Below are positions 55,582-63,900 of a stretch of 64,000 bases of DNA, in pieces. The stretch covers positions 1 through 64,000 of the forward strand of contig CAZCVP010000003.1 in NCBI GenBank assembly GCA_964501915.1, written 5' to 3'. The position numbers and the translations under genes were made by a program. Positions within the stretch are counted from its first letter, which is position 1. Each line of letters begins with the position of its first letter. The notes below the pieces were generated by a model. The model did no database searches and had not been told where the DNA came from. It worked only from the letters and a program-made list of their open reading frames with translations. Source of the stretch: CAYFPX01 sp964501915 (GTDB lineage: Bacteria > Myxococcota_A > UBA796 > CAJQPC01).

Positions 55582-57351
55582 CTACTCCCGAGAGCGACGC
55601 CGGGCCCTCACCTCTCCAGTGGTGGTGTGGAGCGCCTCGAAGATGTCGAAGGCCGGCAGGTCGACCCCGTCGCCGACGGCTGGCAGGTCCAGCTCCGCCA
55701 CGACCGACCCGTCGTAGAACCGCCAGGTGAGCGAGTCCAGCTCCTCCTCGAAGGTGAAGGCGACCCGAGCCGGGCGACCGTCGGGGGCCACCTCCATGAC
55801 CCGGGCCACCATGCCGGAGACCTCCACCCGCTCCCCCACCGCGAAGGGCGGGTCCATGGAACGGAGGATGCGCTCCCGCCACGTCCGCAGGAAGCCCCGC
55901 TCTGGCGTCAGCTCGACGGTGTGCTGGCTCGTCCGCTCCAGCCGAGCCGCCTCGAAGCCACTGTAGAGCAGGCGCAGGGACCCCGGGACGGCCTCCCCGG
56001 AGTAGGCCCGCATCGGGTGGGGGTAGTAGGTCACCACGTCGAAGGGCAGGTTCACCAGGACCACCGTCTGATCCGGCTCCGCCGGCATGGCGTCGGTGAC
56101 CTGCATCGAGAGGCCTCCCAGGGCGGGAATGCCCTGGGCCCGCGTGGGGATCGCCAGCGGCGAGACCAGCCCGTGGAACACCAGCCAGACCCCGGCCAGC
56201 ACCCCAGCCCCCCAACCGCCCCGGCCCTGGCGCCAGCTCTGGATGCAGAGGGCGATCAGGCCGAAGCCGCCCAGCGCCACCGGCGTCAACAGCCGGTCCT
56301 GGGGCACACCCGTCGCCAGCGGGATCGAGGTGATGGCCATGCCCAGGAAGAAGAAGCGGGCCTTGGGATCCAGCTTGATGCGGTCCGAGTAGGCCGCCCA
56401 GAGCCAGGCGAGCCAGAGGCCCGCGACCACCAGCATGATCGGCAGGGCGTCCGGGAAGACCACGAGACCGTCCAGCGGGCTGGCCGCCAGGTGCCCCATG
56501 ACGAGCACGGGGACCTGCGAGACCACCCGGGCGACGAAGTCCAGGGGCGCCATGACCGGGTCGAGGTAGTGACCCGAGCCCACCACGCCGTAGCCGAGCA
56601 CCCGGTAGGCCACCCGCCAGGCGAGCACGACCCCCAGCGATGGCACGAGCGTGACCAGCCGCCGCGACAGTGGCCCTCGCTCCAGGCACAGGGCGTAGGC
56701 CACGAAGTAGCCGAACATCGCCACCCCCGCCTCGGCCGAGAGCACCGCGAAGACCAGCAGTCCGGGCGCCACGACGGCCCAGGTCCAGCCGCCTCCCTGG
56801 CGCCAGCGGTCGTGGGCCGCCACCGCGAGGGCCCCGAAGGCGGTCGCGATGAGCAGGTTGCGGCTGGCCACCCAGCCCACGGCGACCCCGTGCACGTCGT
56901 CGAAGGCGAAGAGGATGGCGGCCAGGCCCGCCACCCAGCCCACCCCGAGGACCTGGCGGTAGAAGGCGACACCGGCCCCCAGCATCGCCCCGTACCAGAG
57001 GAGCTGGTGGGCGTGGTGGCCCACCGGGTCCTTGCCGAAGACCTCGAAGTCCAGCCAGTGGGTGATCGAAGCCACGGGCCGCCAGAAGCAGAGGTGAAGG
57101 TCCGGGTGGGCCCACCAGGACAGCACACCCCTGTCCATCAGGCCCTGGCGGATCGTCGGGTCGTCGGGGAAGTAGCGGAACAGCGTCCAGGGTCCCCGCC
57201 AGTCTCCCCACAGTCCCTCGTGGGTCGCCCAGAGCAGGTAGTCGTCCGCCAGCAGCGGAGTCGTCAGGGAGCCGGAGGCCAGCACGACGGCCACCACCAC
57301 GGCGGCCCAGGGCACCCAGGGCCTCGCCAACCTCGCGAGCAGACGGTCCAT
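55582..57351 (-). CDS. Polytopic membrane protein, probable GT-C glycosyltransferase-like
   Basis: 589 residues with about 11-12 membrane segments and a soluble C-terminal domain (from about 440). The first loop reads PLLADDYLLWATHEGLWGDW, with the Asp-Asp that serves as metal or substrate site in ArnT/PMT-like GT-C enzymes, and later GVAVGWVASRNLLIATAFGALAV resembles PMT-family helices. The soluble part (RTSQHTVELTPERGFL...GERVEVSGMVARVMEV) is unassigned. I prefer the ATG at 57351, since upstream starts add an Arg/Pro-rich non-coding-looking stretch. Confidence 0.7.
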   Translation of the reverse strand: MDRLLARLARPWVPWAAVVVAVVLASGSLTTPLLADDYLLWATHEGLWGDWRGPWTLFRYFPDDPTIRQGLMDRGVLSWWAHPDLHLCFWRPVASITHWLDFEVFGKDPVGHHAHQLLWYGAMLGAGVAFYRQVLGVGWVAGLAAILFAFDDVHGVAVGWVASRNLLIATAFGALAVAAHDRWRQGGGWTWAVVAPGLLVFAVLSAEAGVAMFGYFVAYALCLERGPLSRRLVTLVPSLGVVLAWRVAYRVLGYGVVGSGHYLDPVMAPLDFVARVVSQVPVLVMGHLAASPLDGLVVFPDALPIMLVVAGLWLAWLWAAYSDRIKLDPKARFFFLGMAITSIPLATGVPQDRLLTPVALGGFGLIALCIQSWRQGRGGWGAGVLAGVWLVFHGLVSPLAIPTRAQGIPALGGLSMQVTDAMPAEPDQTVVLVNLPFDVVTYYPHPMRAYSGEAVPGSLRLLYSGFEAARLERTSQHTVELTPERGFLRTWRERILRSMDPPFAVGERVEVSGMVARVMEVAPDGRPARVAFTFEEELDSLTWRFYDGSVVAELDLPAVGDGVDLPAFDIFEALHTTTGEVRARRRSRE

Positions 57352-57423
57352 CCACACGCCGGGGAGTCTACGGGTTGGGTGCACTCCGGGGGCGTCAGCA
57401 GCGTGTCGAGGCGCCCTGGTGCG

Positions 57424-57432
57424 TGGTATGGT
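57424..57432 (+). promoter_or_regulatory. Extended -10 promoter of the HxsD-like operon
   Basis: TGG-TATGGT ends 18 bp before the ATG at 57451, giving a predicted leader of about 12 nt without a Shine-Dalgarno. Confidence 0.45.
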
Positions 57433-57450
57433 GCCCATCCGTCCTCCCCC

Positions 57451-57957
57451 ATGGACAGCCGCATGGATTCACGCCGAGACCTCATCAAGAAGCTCGCGGT
57501 CGGCGCAGCCGCCGTCACCGCCCTGCCCGCTCCCCGGGCACAGGCTGCACGCTTCGTGGAGTACCTGGCCCCGGGTCCGGACCCGACCTGGTTGATCGCC
57601 CCTCTGTCTGCCGGCGACGGCATCGGCCACGGGTGGAGGCTGCGCGGCATCTCGACCCCCCGCCGCGGAGCCGTGGTGCTGGACCTCGTGCACGAGACCC
57701 TGGCGCCGGTCCAGGTCCACCTCTGCGCCCACCGCGGAGCCCCAAAGGGCGTCGCCCACAGCCACTTCCTCGACTTCGTGCTCATGGACGGAGGCCAGGG
57801 CGACCGGCGGACCGAGGAGTCCATCGGACGGGCCCTGCGAGCCCTGGCCCACACCGTCGCCCGCAACGAGCTGGCGGCCGAGTCCGATCCAGCCCTGCTC
57901 GGACGCCTGATGACCCACGGTGAGCGGGTCGAGCGCTTCGGCCCCGAGGCCCTCTGA
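57451..57957 (+). CDS. Tat-exported hypothetical protein, first gene of the HxsD-like operon
   Basis: 168 residues. The N-terminus DSRRDLIKKLAVGAAAVTALPAP is a twin-arginine signal. The mature domain (about 140 residues) has strands and two His-containing segments, VHLCAHRGAPKGVAHSHFLDFVLMDGG, and a helical C-terminus (RTEESIGRALRALAHTVARNELA). I see no known family. An alternative ATG at 57463 would still leave the Tat motif intact. Its stop shares one base with the start of the HxsD-like gene, so translation is coupled. Confidence 0.65.
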   Translation: MDSRMDSRRDLIKKLAVGAAAVTALPAPRAQAARFVEYLAPGPDPTWLIAPLSAGDGIGHGWRLRGISTPRRGAVVLDLVHETLAPVQVHLCAHRGAPKGVAHSHFLDFVLMDGGQGDRRTEESIGRALRALAHTVARNELAAESDPALLGRLMTHGERVERFGPEAL

Positions 57958-58403
57958 TGGCGGAGGGCACGTCGGAGACATCCTCCCAGGAGCTGGTGTT
58001 CGAGACCGCTGAGCGGAGGGTCACCTTCGAGATCGACGAGGAGATCTACCCCCGCGACGCGATCTACGGCGCGGCCTACCTCTTCATGGATCGCTGCTAC
58101 CTCTTCCTGGGCCGCCCGGCGGATCGCATCGTGAGCGTGCAGCTCCGGACCCGGGGCGAGGCCGACGAGGAGACCCTGACGGAGCTGGCCGGCGAGTTCG
58201 CCAACGAGCTGCTCAACCAGGTCCTGCGCCTCCGCGTCGGCGAGGCCACCACCCGCATCCGTGAGTACACCCTGGCCAAGGCCTTCTTCTCCGACCCCGG
58301 CCGCAGCACCATCGATGCCCTGCTGGCCGAGCTGGACGCCGAGGAGCTCGACGAGGACCCCCTGGAGATCGAAGTGCCCTGGGAGACCTCCACGGATGGC
58401 TGA
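57957..58403 (+). CDS. HxsD-like protein
   Basis: 148 residues. The core matches the His-Xaa-Ser system protein HxsD: EIDEEIYPRDAIYGAAYLFMDRCYLFLG and AGEFANELLNQVLRLRVGEATTRIREY (the LLNxxxLR signature). HxsD accompanies the radical SAM pair HxsB/HxsC in a proposed peptide-modification system; its own role is unknown. The N-terminal Ser/Thr stretch and the acidic C-terminus (LDAEELDEDPLEIEVPWE) are extra. It overlaps the next start by 8 bp. Confidence 0.75.
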   Translation: MAEGTSETSSQELVFETAERRVTFEIDEEIYPRDAIYGAAYLFMDRCYLFLGRPADRIVSVQLRTRGEADEETLTELAGEFANELLNQVLRLRVGEATTRIREYTLAKAFFSDPGRSTIDALLAELDAEELDEDPLEIEVPWETSTDG

Positions 58404-58614
58404 GCTGACCTTCTCCCGCTCGCTCTACCGTCCCGATGCCGTCCAGACCGCCGCACGGACCTTCGAGAAGCTGGCCCGTGTCGAGGTCCGGGTCGAGGAA
58501 GACCAGGTCGTGGTGGTCCTCGATGACCCCCACCCGGCCCTGGCCCACAAGCTGGCCGACGAGCTGGCCAACCACGCCCTCCACCACACGATCGTCGCGG
58601 AGCGGGAGATCTAG
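58396..58614 (+). CDS. Second, short HxsD-like protein
   Basis: 72 residues: MAELTFSRSLYRPDAVQTAARTFEKL, RVEEDQVVVVLDD, LAHKLADELANHALHHTIVAER. The layout of YP/YRP-D-A, AA..F, a beta-hairpin and an F/L-A-N-E-L/H-A-L helix repeats that of the preceding HxsD-like protein in shorter form, suggesting a paralogous partner. It starts 8 bp before the upstream stop. AGGAGG at its stop codon serves the following gene. Confidence 0.65.
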   Translation: MAELTFSRSLYRPDAVQTAARTFEKLARVEVRVEEDQVVVVLDDPHPALAHKLADELANHALHHTIVAEREI

Positions 58615-58629
58615 GAGGCGGCCAGGAGG

Positions 58630-59223
58630 GTGACGAACGTCCGCCACCCCCTGCCCGACGCCCGTCACCCCCCGCGCGGTGAGACGCACGACGTCGCGGC
58701 TGCGGCAGCCCGGCACGGCGCTGGCACTCCGTCCCCCACGGACCCCAGCCCGGACACCGCCATGCCCGCCATCGACCTCGAGCCCACCCTGGTCCTGCGG
58801 CCGATCCCCCCCGCGGACTCCCCCCGGGTCGCCGCCAGCTTCGACCCCCACGCCGGCGTCTACCAGCTCCACGTGCCGCGACCGCTCCATGCCGCCCCGT
58901 TCGCCATGACCCCGGCTGTGACCCGGTGGTTCCTGGATCGCCTCCTCCAGGTCCAGCACCGCGGGCCCCGCCGTCACCTCGGCTGGCGGGGAGGCCGGGC
59001 GCTGGAGATCGCGACGGTCCACGAGCTCGGCAGCCCCATGATCCGGCTGCGACAGGTGGGACTGCCCCGCGCCGGGACCGGCTGGCAGCAGGAGCTGCGC
59101 TTCCCCGAGACCTGGCTGCTCGGCCTGCTGATCGCCCTGTCCCACGTCCACCAGAGGTGCAGCGAGGCCGGGACCGAGCGCCTCCCACAGCGACGGGGAT
59201 CGGCGCTACCCTCGGCGCACTGA
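58630..59223 (+). CDS. Hypothetical protein with His/Pro-rich N-terminus
   Basis: 197 residues from the GTG at 58630 (AGGAGG at 58613-58618, plus one abutting the GTG). The first 50 residues are His/Pro/Ala-rich (NVRHPLPDARHPPRGETHD), and the ATG at 58761 (MPAIDLEPTLVL) is the alternative start. The folded part has DPHAGVYQLHVPRPL, LDRLLQVQHRGPRRHLGWRGG and WQQELRFPETWLLGLLIALSHVHQRC. No family recognised. Position in the operon links it to the HxsD-like proteins. Confidence 0.6.
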   Translation: MTNVRHPLPDARHPPRGETHDVAAAAARHGAGTPSPTDPSPDTAMPAIDLEPTLVLRPIPPADSPRVAASFDPHAGVYQLHVPRPLHAAPFAMTPAVTRWFLDRLLQVQHRGPRRHLGWRGGRALEIATVHELGSPMIRLRQVGLPRAGTGWQQELRFPETWLLGLLIALSHVHQRCSEAGTERLPQRRGSALPSAH

Positions 59224-59235
59224 CCCGGGAGGCCC

Positions 59236-60846
59236 ATGCCCGTCCACCCCGACATCGCCGGCACCGGAAGCATGGTGGCCGACGCCATCTACCTCACCTC
59301 CCGCATCATCGGCCCCGAGGAGAAGGCCCTGCTGCTGGCCCACGGTGACGGGGCCGCCGTGCATCGCTTCGTGGGGGGGGTGACCCTCAACCACCTGGGC
59401 TGGGCCCGGCTCCTGGGCCTGGAGGTCGCCATCTTCGGCAAGCAGGCCGACGACGAGGCGGGCCGCTTCCTCCGGGCCGGCATGGAACGGGCCGGCATCC
59501 GGGCCCACCTCGACCTGTCGGGCGGAGCCAGCTCCGAGGCCAACATCTTCGTGGCCCCGGACGGCGGCCGGGCGATCTACATGGCCCGCGGCGCCACCGG
59601 GGACTTCACACCGGAGGAGGTCGACGCGGACTTCGGCGAGCTGATCGACCAGGCGCCGATGGTCACGACCGAGATCAGCCAGCTCCCGCTGGCGACGGTG
59701 AAGCGGGTCCTGGAGCGGGCCCGGGCCGCGGGCGCTCGGACCGTGGTCGACTTCGACGTGCCCCTGGTCGACGCCGTGCCGGCCCTCGGCAGCCGCGAGG
59801 AGCTGGAGGAGGTCCTGGGGCTGACCGACGTCCTCAAGCCGTCGCTGGCAGCCATGGAGGGCTTCGTCGACACGTCGTCTCCGGAGGCGACCGCGCGGGC
59901 GCTGGCGAGCACCTACGGGTGCCGCCTCGTGGCGATCACCGACGGCGAGCGGGGCTCCACGGTGCTGGCCGGCGACACCCTGGCCCACGTGCCGAGCGTG
60001 GCGATCGAGGTCGTGGACACGACCGGCGCCGGAGACGCCTTCCTCGGCGGGTTCGTGGCCGGCCTCCGCCTCGGCCTGGACCCGGTCGCCGCCGCGCGCC
60101 TGGGCAATGCCTGCGGCGCCACCTGCTGCGAGCGCCTGGGGGCCTTCCCCGAAGACGCCGAAGCGTGCCGGGCCCGCATCCTCCAGCTCCACCAAGCCAT
60201 GGGCGGACAGCCGCTCTGCATCGACGTGGTCGACACACCACCCCCCTCGTTGCCGGCCCTGGAGACCTTCTGCGAGACCGCCGCCACCGAGGTCTCGCTC
60301 ACCACCCAGGACCTCGACCGCGCGGCCGTGGCCGCGGCGGCGGACCTGATCGCCGCCCGGAGAGCGCAAGGGAGCCGGGTCCACGTGACGGGAGTCGGCA
60401 AGCCGGCCTACGTCGCGGGCTACGTCGCCAGCCTGCTGTCGAGCACCGGCACACCGGCGACCTTCCTCCACGGCACCGAGGCCACCCACGGCAGCGTGGG
60501 CCAGCTCGAGCCAGGGGACGTGGTCATCGCGATCTCGAACAGCGGCGGGACCCGGCAGCTGGTGGCCTCGGCCCGGGCCGCGGTCGGACGAGGAGCCCAC
60601 CTCGTCGCCGTCACCGGAGGCGCGGACTCCGAGCTGGCCGACCTCGCCGAGGTCGTGCTGCTCGCCTCCGTCGCCTCCGAAGGGGGGCCGCTGGGCCTGG
60701 CACCGCGGGCGAGCGTGCTGAACGAGCTGGTCGTGCTGATGGCCCTGTCGGTGGCCCTGCAGGAGCGACGCGGGCTCGATCGGGAGCAGTACCACGCCCG
60801 GCACCCGGCGGGGGCGCTGGGCACGGCGAGCGCCGGGCCGACCTGA
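59236..60846 (+). CDS. PfkB-family sugar kinase fused to a SIS (sugar isomerase) domain
   Basis: 536 residues. Residues 1-310 are a ribokinase-like kinase: GTGSMVADAIY, FVGGVTLNHLGWARLLG, KPSLAAMEGF and the catalytic DTTGAGDAFLGGF. Residues 330-536 are a SIS domain of the KdsD/arabinose-5-phosphate isomerase type: GVGKPAYVAGYVASLLSSTG, FLHGTEATHGSVGQL, VIAISNSGGT and HPAGALG. The fusion should phosphorylate a sugar and isomerise the phosphate. It ends the HxsD-like operon, 12 bp after the previous gene. Confidence 0.88.
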   Translation: MPVHPDIAGTGSMVADAIYLTSRIIGPEEKALLLAHGDGAAVHRFVGGVTLNHLGWARLLGLEVAIFGKQADDEAGRFLRAGMERAGIRAHLDLSGGASSEANIFVAPDGGRAIYMARGATGDFTPEEVDADFGELIDQAPMVTTEISQLPLATVKRVLERARAAGARTVVDFDVPLVDAVPALGSREELEEVLGLTDVLKPSLAAMEGFVDTSSPEATARALASTYGCRLVAITDGERGSTVLAGDTLAHVPSVAIEVVDTTGAGDAFLGGFVAGLRLGLDPVAAARLGNACGATCCERLGAFPEDAEACRARILQLHQAMGGQPLCIDVVDTPPPSLPALETFCETAATEVSLTTQDLDRAAVAAAADLIAARRAQGSRVHVTGVGKPAYVAGYVASLLSSTGTPATFLHGTEATHGSVGQLEPGDVVIAISNSGGTRQLVASARAAVGRGAHLVAVTGGADSELADLAEVVLLASVASEGGPLGLAPRASVLNELVVLMALSVALQERRGLDREQYHARHPAGALGTASAGPT

Positions 60847-60882
60847 GCGCGCTGGCGGGAGCGCCCGAAGCGCCGAACTCCG

Positions 60883-60891
60883 TGGTATCTT
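60883..60891 (+). promoter_or_regulatory. Extended -10 promoter of the giant repeat lipoprotein
   Basis: TGG-TATCTT lies 21 bp before the ATG at 60913 and has the same TGN-TANNNT form as the promoters at 18513, 48225 and 57424. Confidence 0.45.
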
Positions 60892-60912
60892 GCGCCTCCG
60901 AACCGGCCCTCC

Positions 60913-63900
60913 ATGACTCCTCTGTTCGCCCTTCTCCTGCTGGCCGGCTGCCCGGACCAGAACATCGGCCGCTACGTCGCGCCGCCCGTGGTGGCGATCG
61001 AGAACCCCAAAGAGGGCGACGAGCTCTACGAAGGCGTCTCCGTCGGCATGGTCGGCGTGGTCGCCGACGAGGCCTACTCGACCCGCCTCGACCAGCTCAC
61101 CGTCCTGTGGCTGGTCAACAACGAGCGCGTCTGCGACGACGCCACCCTCGACGTCAGCGGTGTGACGGTCTGCGAGCACGTCTTCCCCGTCGGCGAGGCG
61201 GAGATCCTGCTCTCGGCGACCAACCCCGACGGCGAGGCCGACGACAGCACCGTGGTGGTGACCGTGCTGGCCAACGGCGCTCCCACCCTCGACATCGAAG
61301 CCCCCACCGCCGACAGCAGCTACTACAGCGACCACCTCGTCGAGCTGAAGGCCACCGTGAGCGACCCCGAGGACCCCTCGGAGGACCTCAGCGTCACGTG
61401 GGTGGGAGCCGGTCCCGACGAGTGGTCCGTCGACACGGACCCGACCAGCGACGGGACGGCACTGGGCTCGATCCACATGGAGAGCGGGGAGTGGTTCATC
61501 ACCGCCACCGTCAAGGACACCGTGGGCCGGACCGCCCAGGACAGCGTGACCATCCTCGTGGGCGAGCCGAACAACCCGCCCGAGTGTGCCATCACCTCTC
61601 CGGAGAGCGGCTCCGGGGTCGCGGAGGGCAAGGCCACCTTCTTCGAGGGCACGGCCAGCGACGCCGACGTGGCCTCGGACATGCTGACCGCGGAGTGGAG
61701 CAGCGACCTCGACGGCCCGCTGGGAAGCTCCACCGTGCCGTCCGATGGCAACCTGACCTTCAGCGCCTCGTCGTTGTCCACCGGGGCCCACACCATCACG
61801 CTCCAGGTCGCCGACGAGGTCGGCACGACCTGCACCGACAACATCCAGTTCCTGGTCGGCACCCAGCCCTTCGTCACCATCACGGCTCCGACCTCCGGCG
61901 ACACGTCGAACCAGGGCGACTCGGTGCTCTTCGAGGCCCTGGTCCAGGACCTGGACCACGACCCCACCCTGGTGACCCTGAGCTGGTCGAGCACCCTGGA
62001 CGGCGTCTTCAACGACCAGTCCGCCACCAGCGCCGGCGAGACCACCTTCACCACCCAGGCGCTGTCCGCCGGCGCCCACACCATCACCCTGTCCGCCATG
62101 GACCCCGAGGGCTTCACGGGCAGCGACTCGATCTCGTTCACGGTCAACGGGCTCCCGGATCCCCCGGACGTGGAGATCACGCCCGACCCGGCGACCTCGG
62201 CCGACGACCTCAACGTGAGCATCGTCATCGACGCCATCGACCCCGAAGGCGACACGATCACCTACGCCTACGCCTGGTACCAGGACGGCCTCGCGACCAG
62301 CCACACGAGCGGCTTGTTGCCCTCGTCCGCGACCACCCGCGGCGAGACATGGCGGGTCGACGTCACCCCGCACGACGGGCTCGGCACCGGCGATCCGGGC
62401 AGCGACACGGTGACCATCGAGAACGCTCCGCCCAGCATCGCGCTGGTCGCCCTGACCCCCGATCCGGCCGACGTCACCGACACCCTCACCTGCGCGGTGG
62501 TCGGCTCCAGCGATGCCGACGGCGACACCGTGACCCTGGCCTACGCCTGGACCGTCAGCGGCAGCACGATCTCCCACTCCAGCACGACCCTGAGCAGCGA
62601 CTTCGCCAAGGGCGACACGGTCACCTGCACGGTCACCCCCACCGACGGCAGCGCCACCGGCACGCCGGTCACCTCCAACACGCTGACCATCGTCAACTCG
62701 GCGCCCAGCCTCACCAGCGTGAGCCTCACGCCGACCAGCCCCGGCGTCGGCGACACCCTCACCTGCACACCCAACGGCGCCTCGGACGCCGACGGCGACG
62801 CCATCTCCTACGCCACCGCCTGGACGGTCGGCGGGGTCACGATCAAGTCCACCGGTGAGACCCTCACCTCGCCGGACTTCGCCAGGGGCGACGAGGTGTA
62901 CTGCACCGTCACGCCGACCGACGGCACCGACGCCGGCACGGCGGTCGACTCGAACACCGTCACCATCGGCAACACCGCCCCCGAGCTCAGCGAGGCCTCC
63001 CTGTCCCCGGACCCGGCCTACGAGGCCGACACCGTCGTCTGCACGCCGGGATCGTCCAGCGACGCCGACGGCGACAGCGTCACCTACACCTATGCCTGGA
63101 CGATCGACGGCGGCAGCACCTCCGCCACCTCGAGCAGCCTCACGGGCAGCGACTTCGACAAGGGAGACGACGTCGTCTGCCTCGTCACCCCCAGCGACGG
63201 CACCGACGACGGCACCACCGTCTCCACCTCGGCCCTCACCATCTCCAACACGCCGCCGAGCGTGGCCAGCGCGTCGATCTCCCCGTCCACCGCCTACGTC
63301 GACGACCTGCTCTCGGTCTCGACGAGCGGCTGGAGCGACGACGACGGCGACACGGAGTCCTACCTCTACCAGTGGTACGTCAACAGCTCTCCGGTGTCGG
63401 GCGCGACCGTGAGCACCTTCTCCGGCAGCTTCGAGAAGGGCGACGTCGTCGAGGTGATGGTCACCCCCTACGACGGCACGGACAGCGGCACCGCGGTGAC
63501 GGCCTCCGCGGTGACCATCTCCAACTCGGCGCCGACGATCGACAGCGTGAGCCTCACCCCGACCAGCGCCACGGAGTCCAGCACCCTGACCTGTAGCGCC
63601 AACGGCACCGACGACGCCGACGGCGACAGCGTGAGCGAGTCCATCACCTGGTCGCTGAACGGCGTCACCATCTCGGCCACGAGCACCACCCTCGACGGCG
63701 GGGACTTCTCCAAGGGCGACGAGGTGGTCTGCACGATCACCCCCGACGACGGCACGGACACCGGGACGGCGGTGGACAGCAACACGGTCACCATCGCCAA
63801 CACCCCACCCGTGCTGTCCAGCGTGACGCTCGGTCCGGACCCGGCCTATGAGAGCGACACCCTGACCTGCTCCCCCGGCTCCGACAGCGACGCCGACGGC

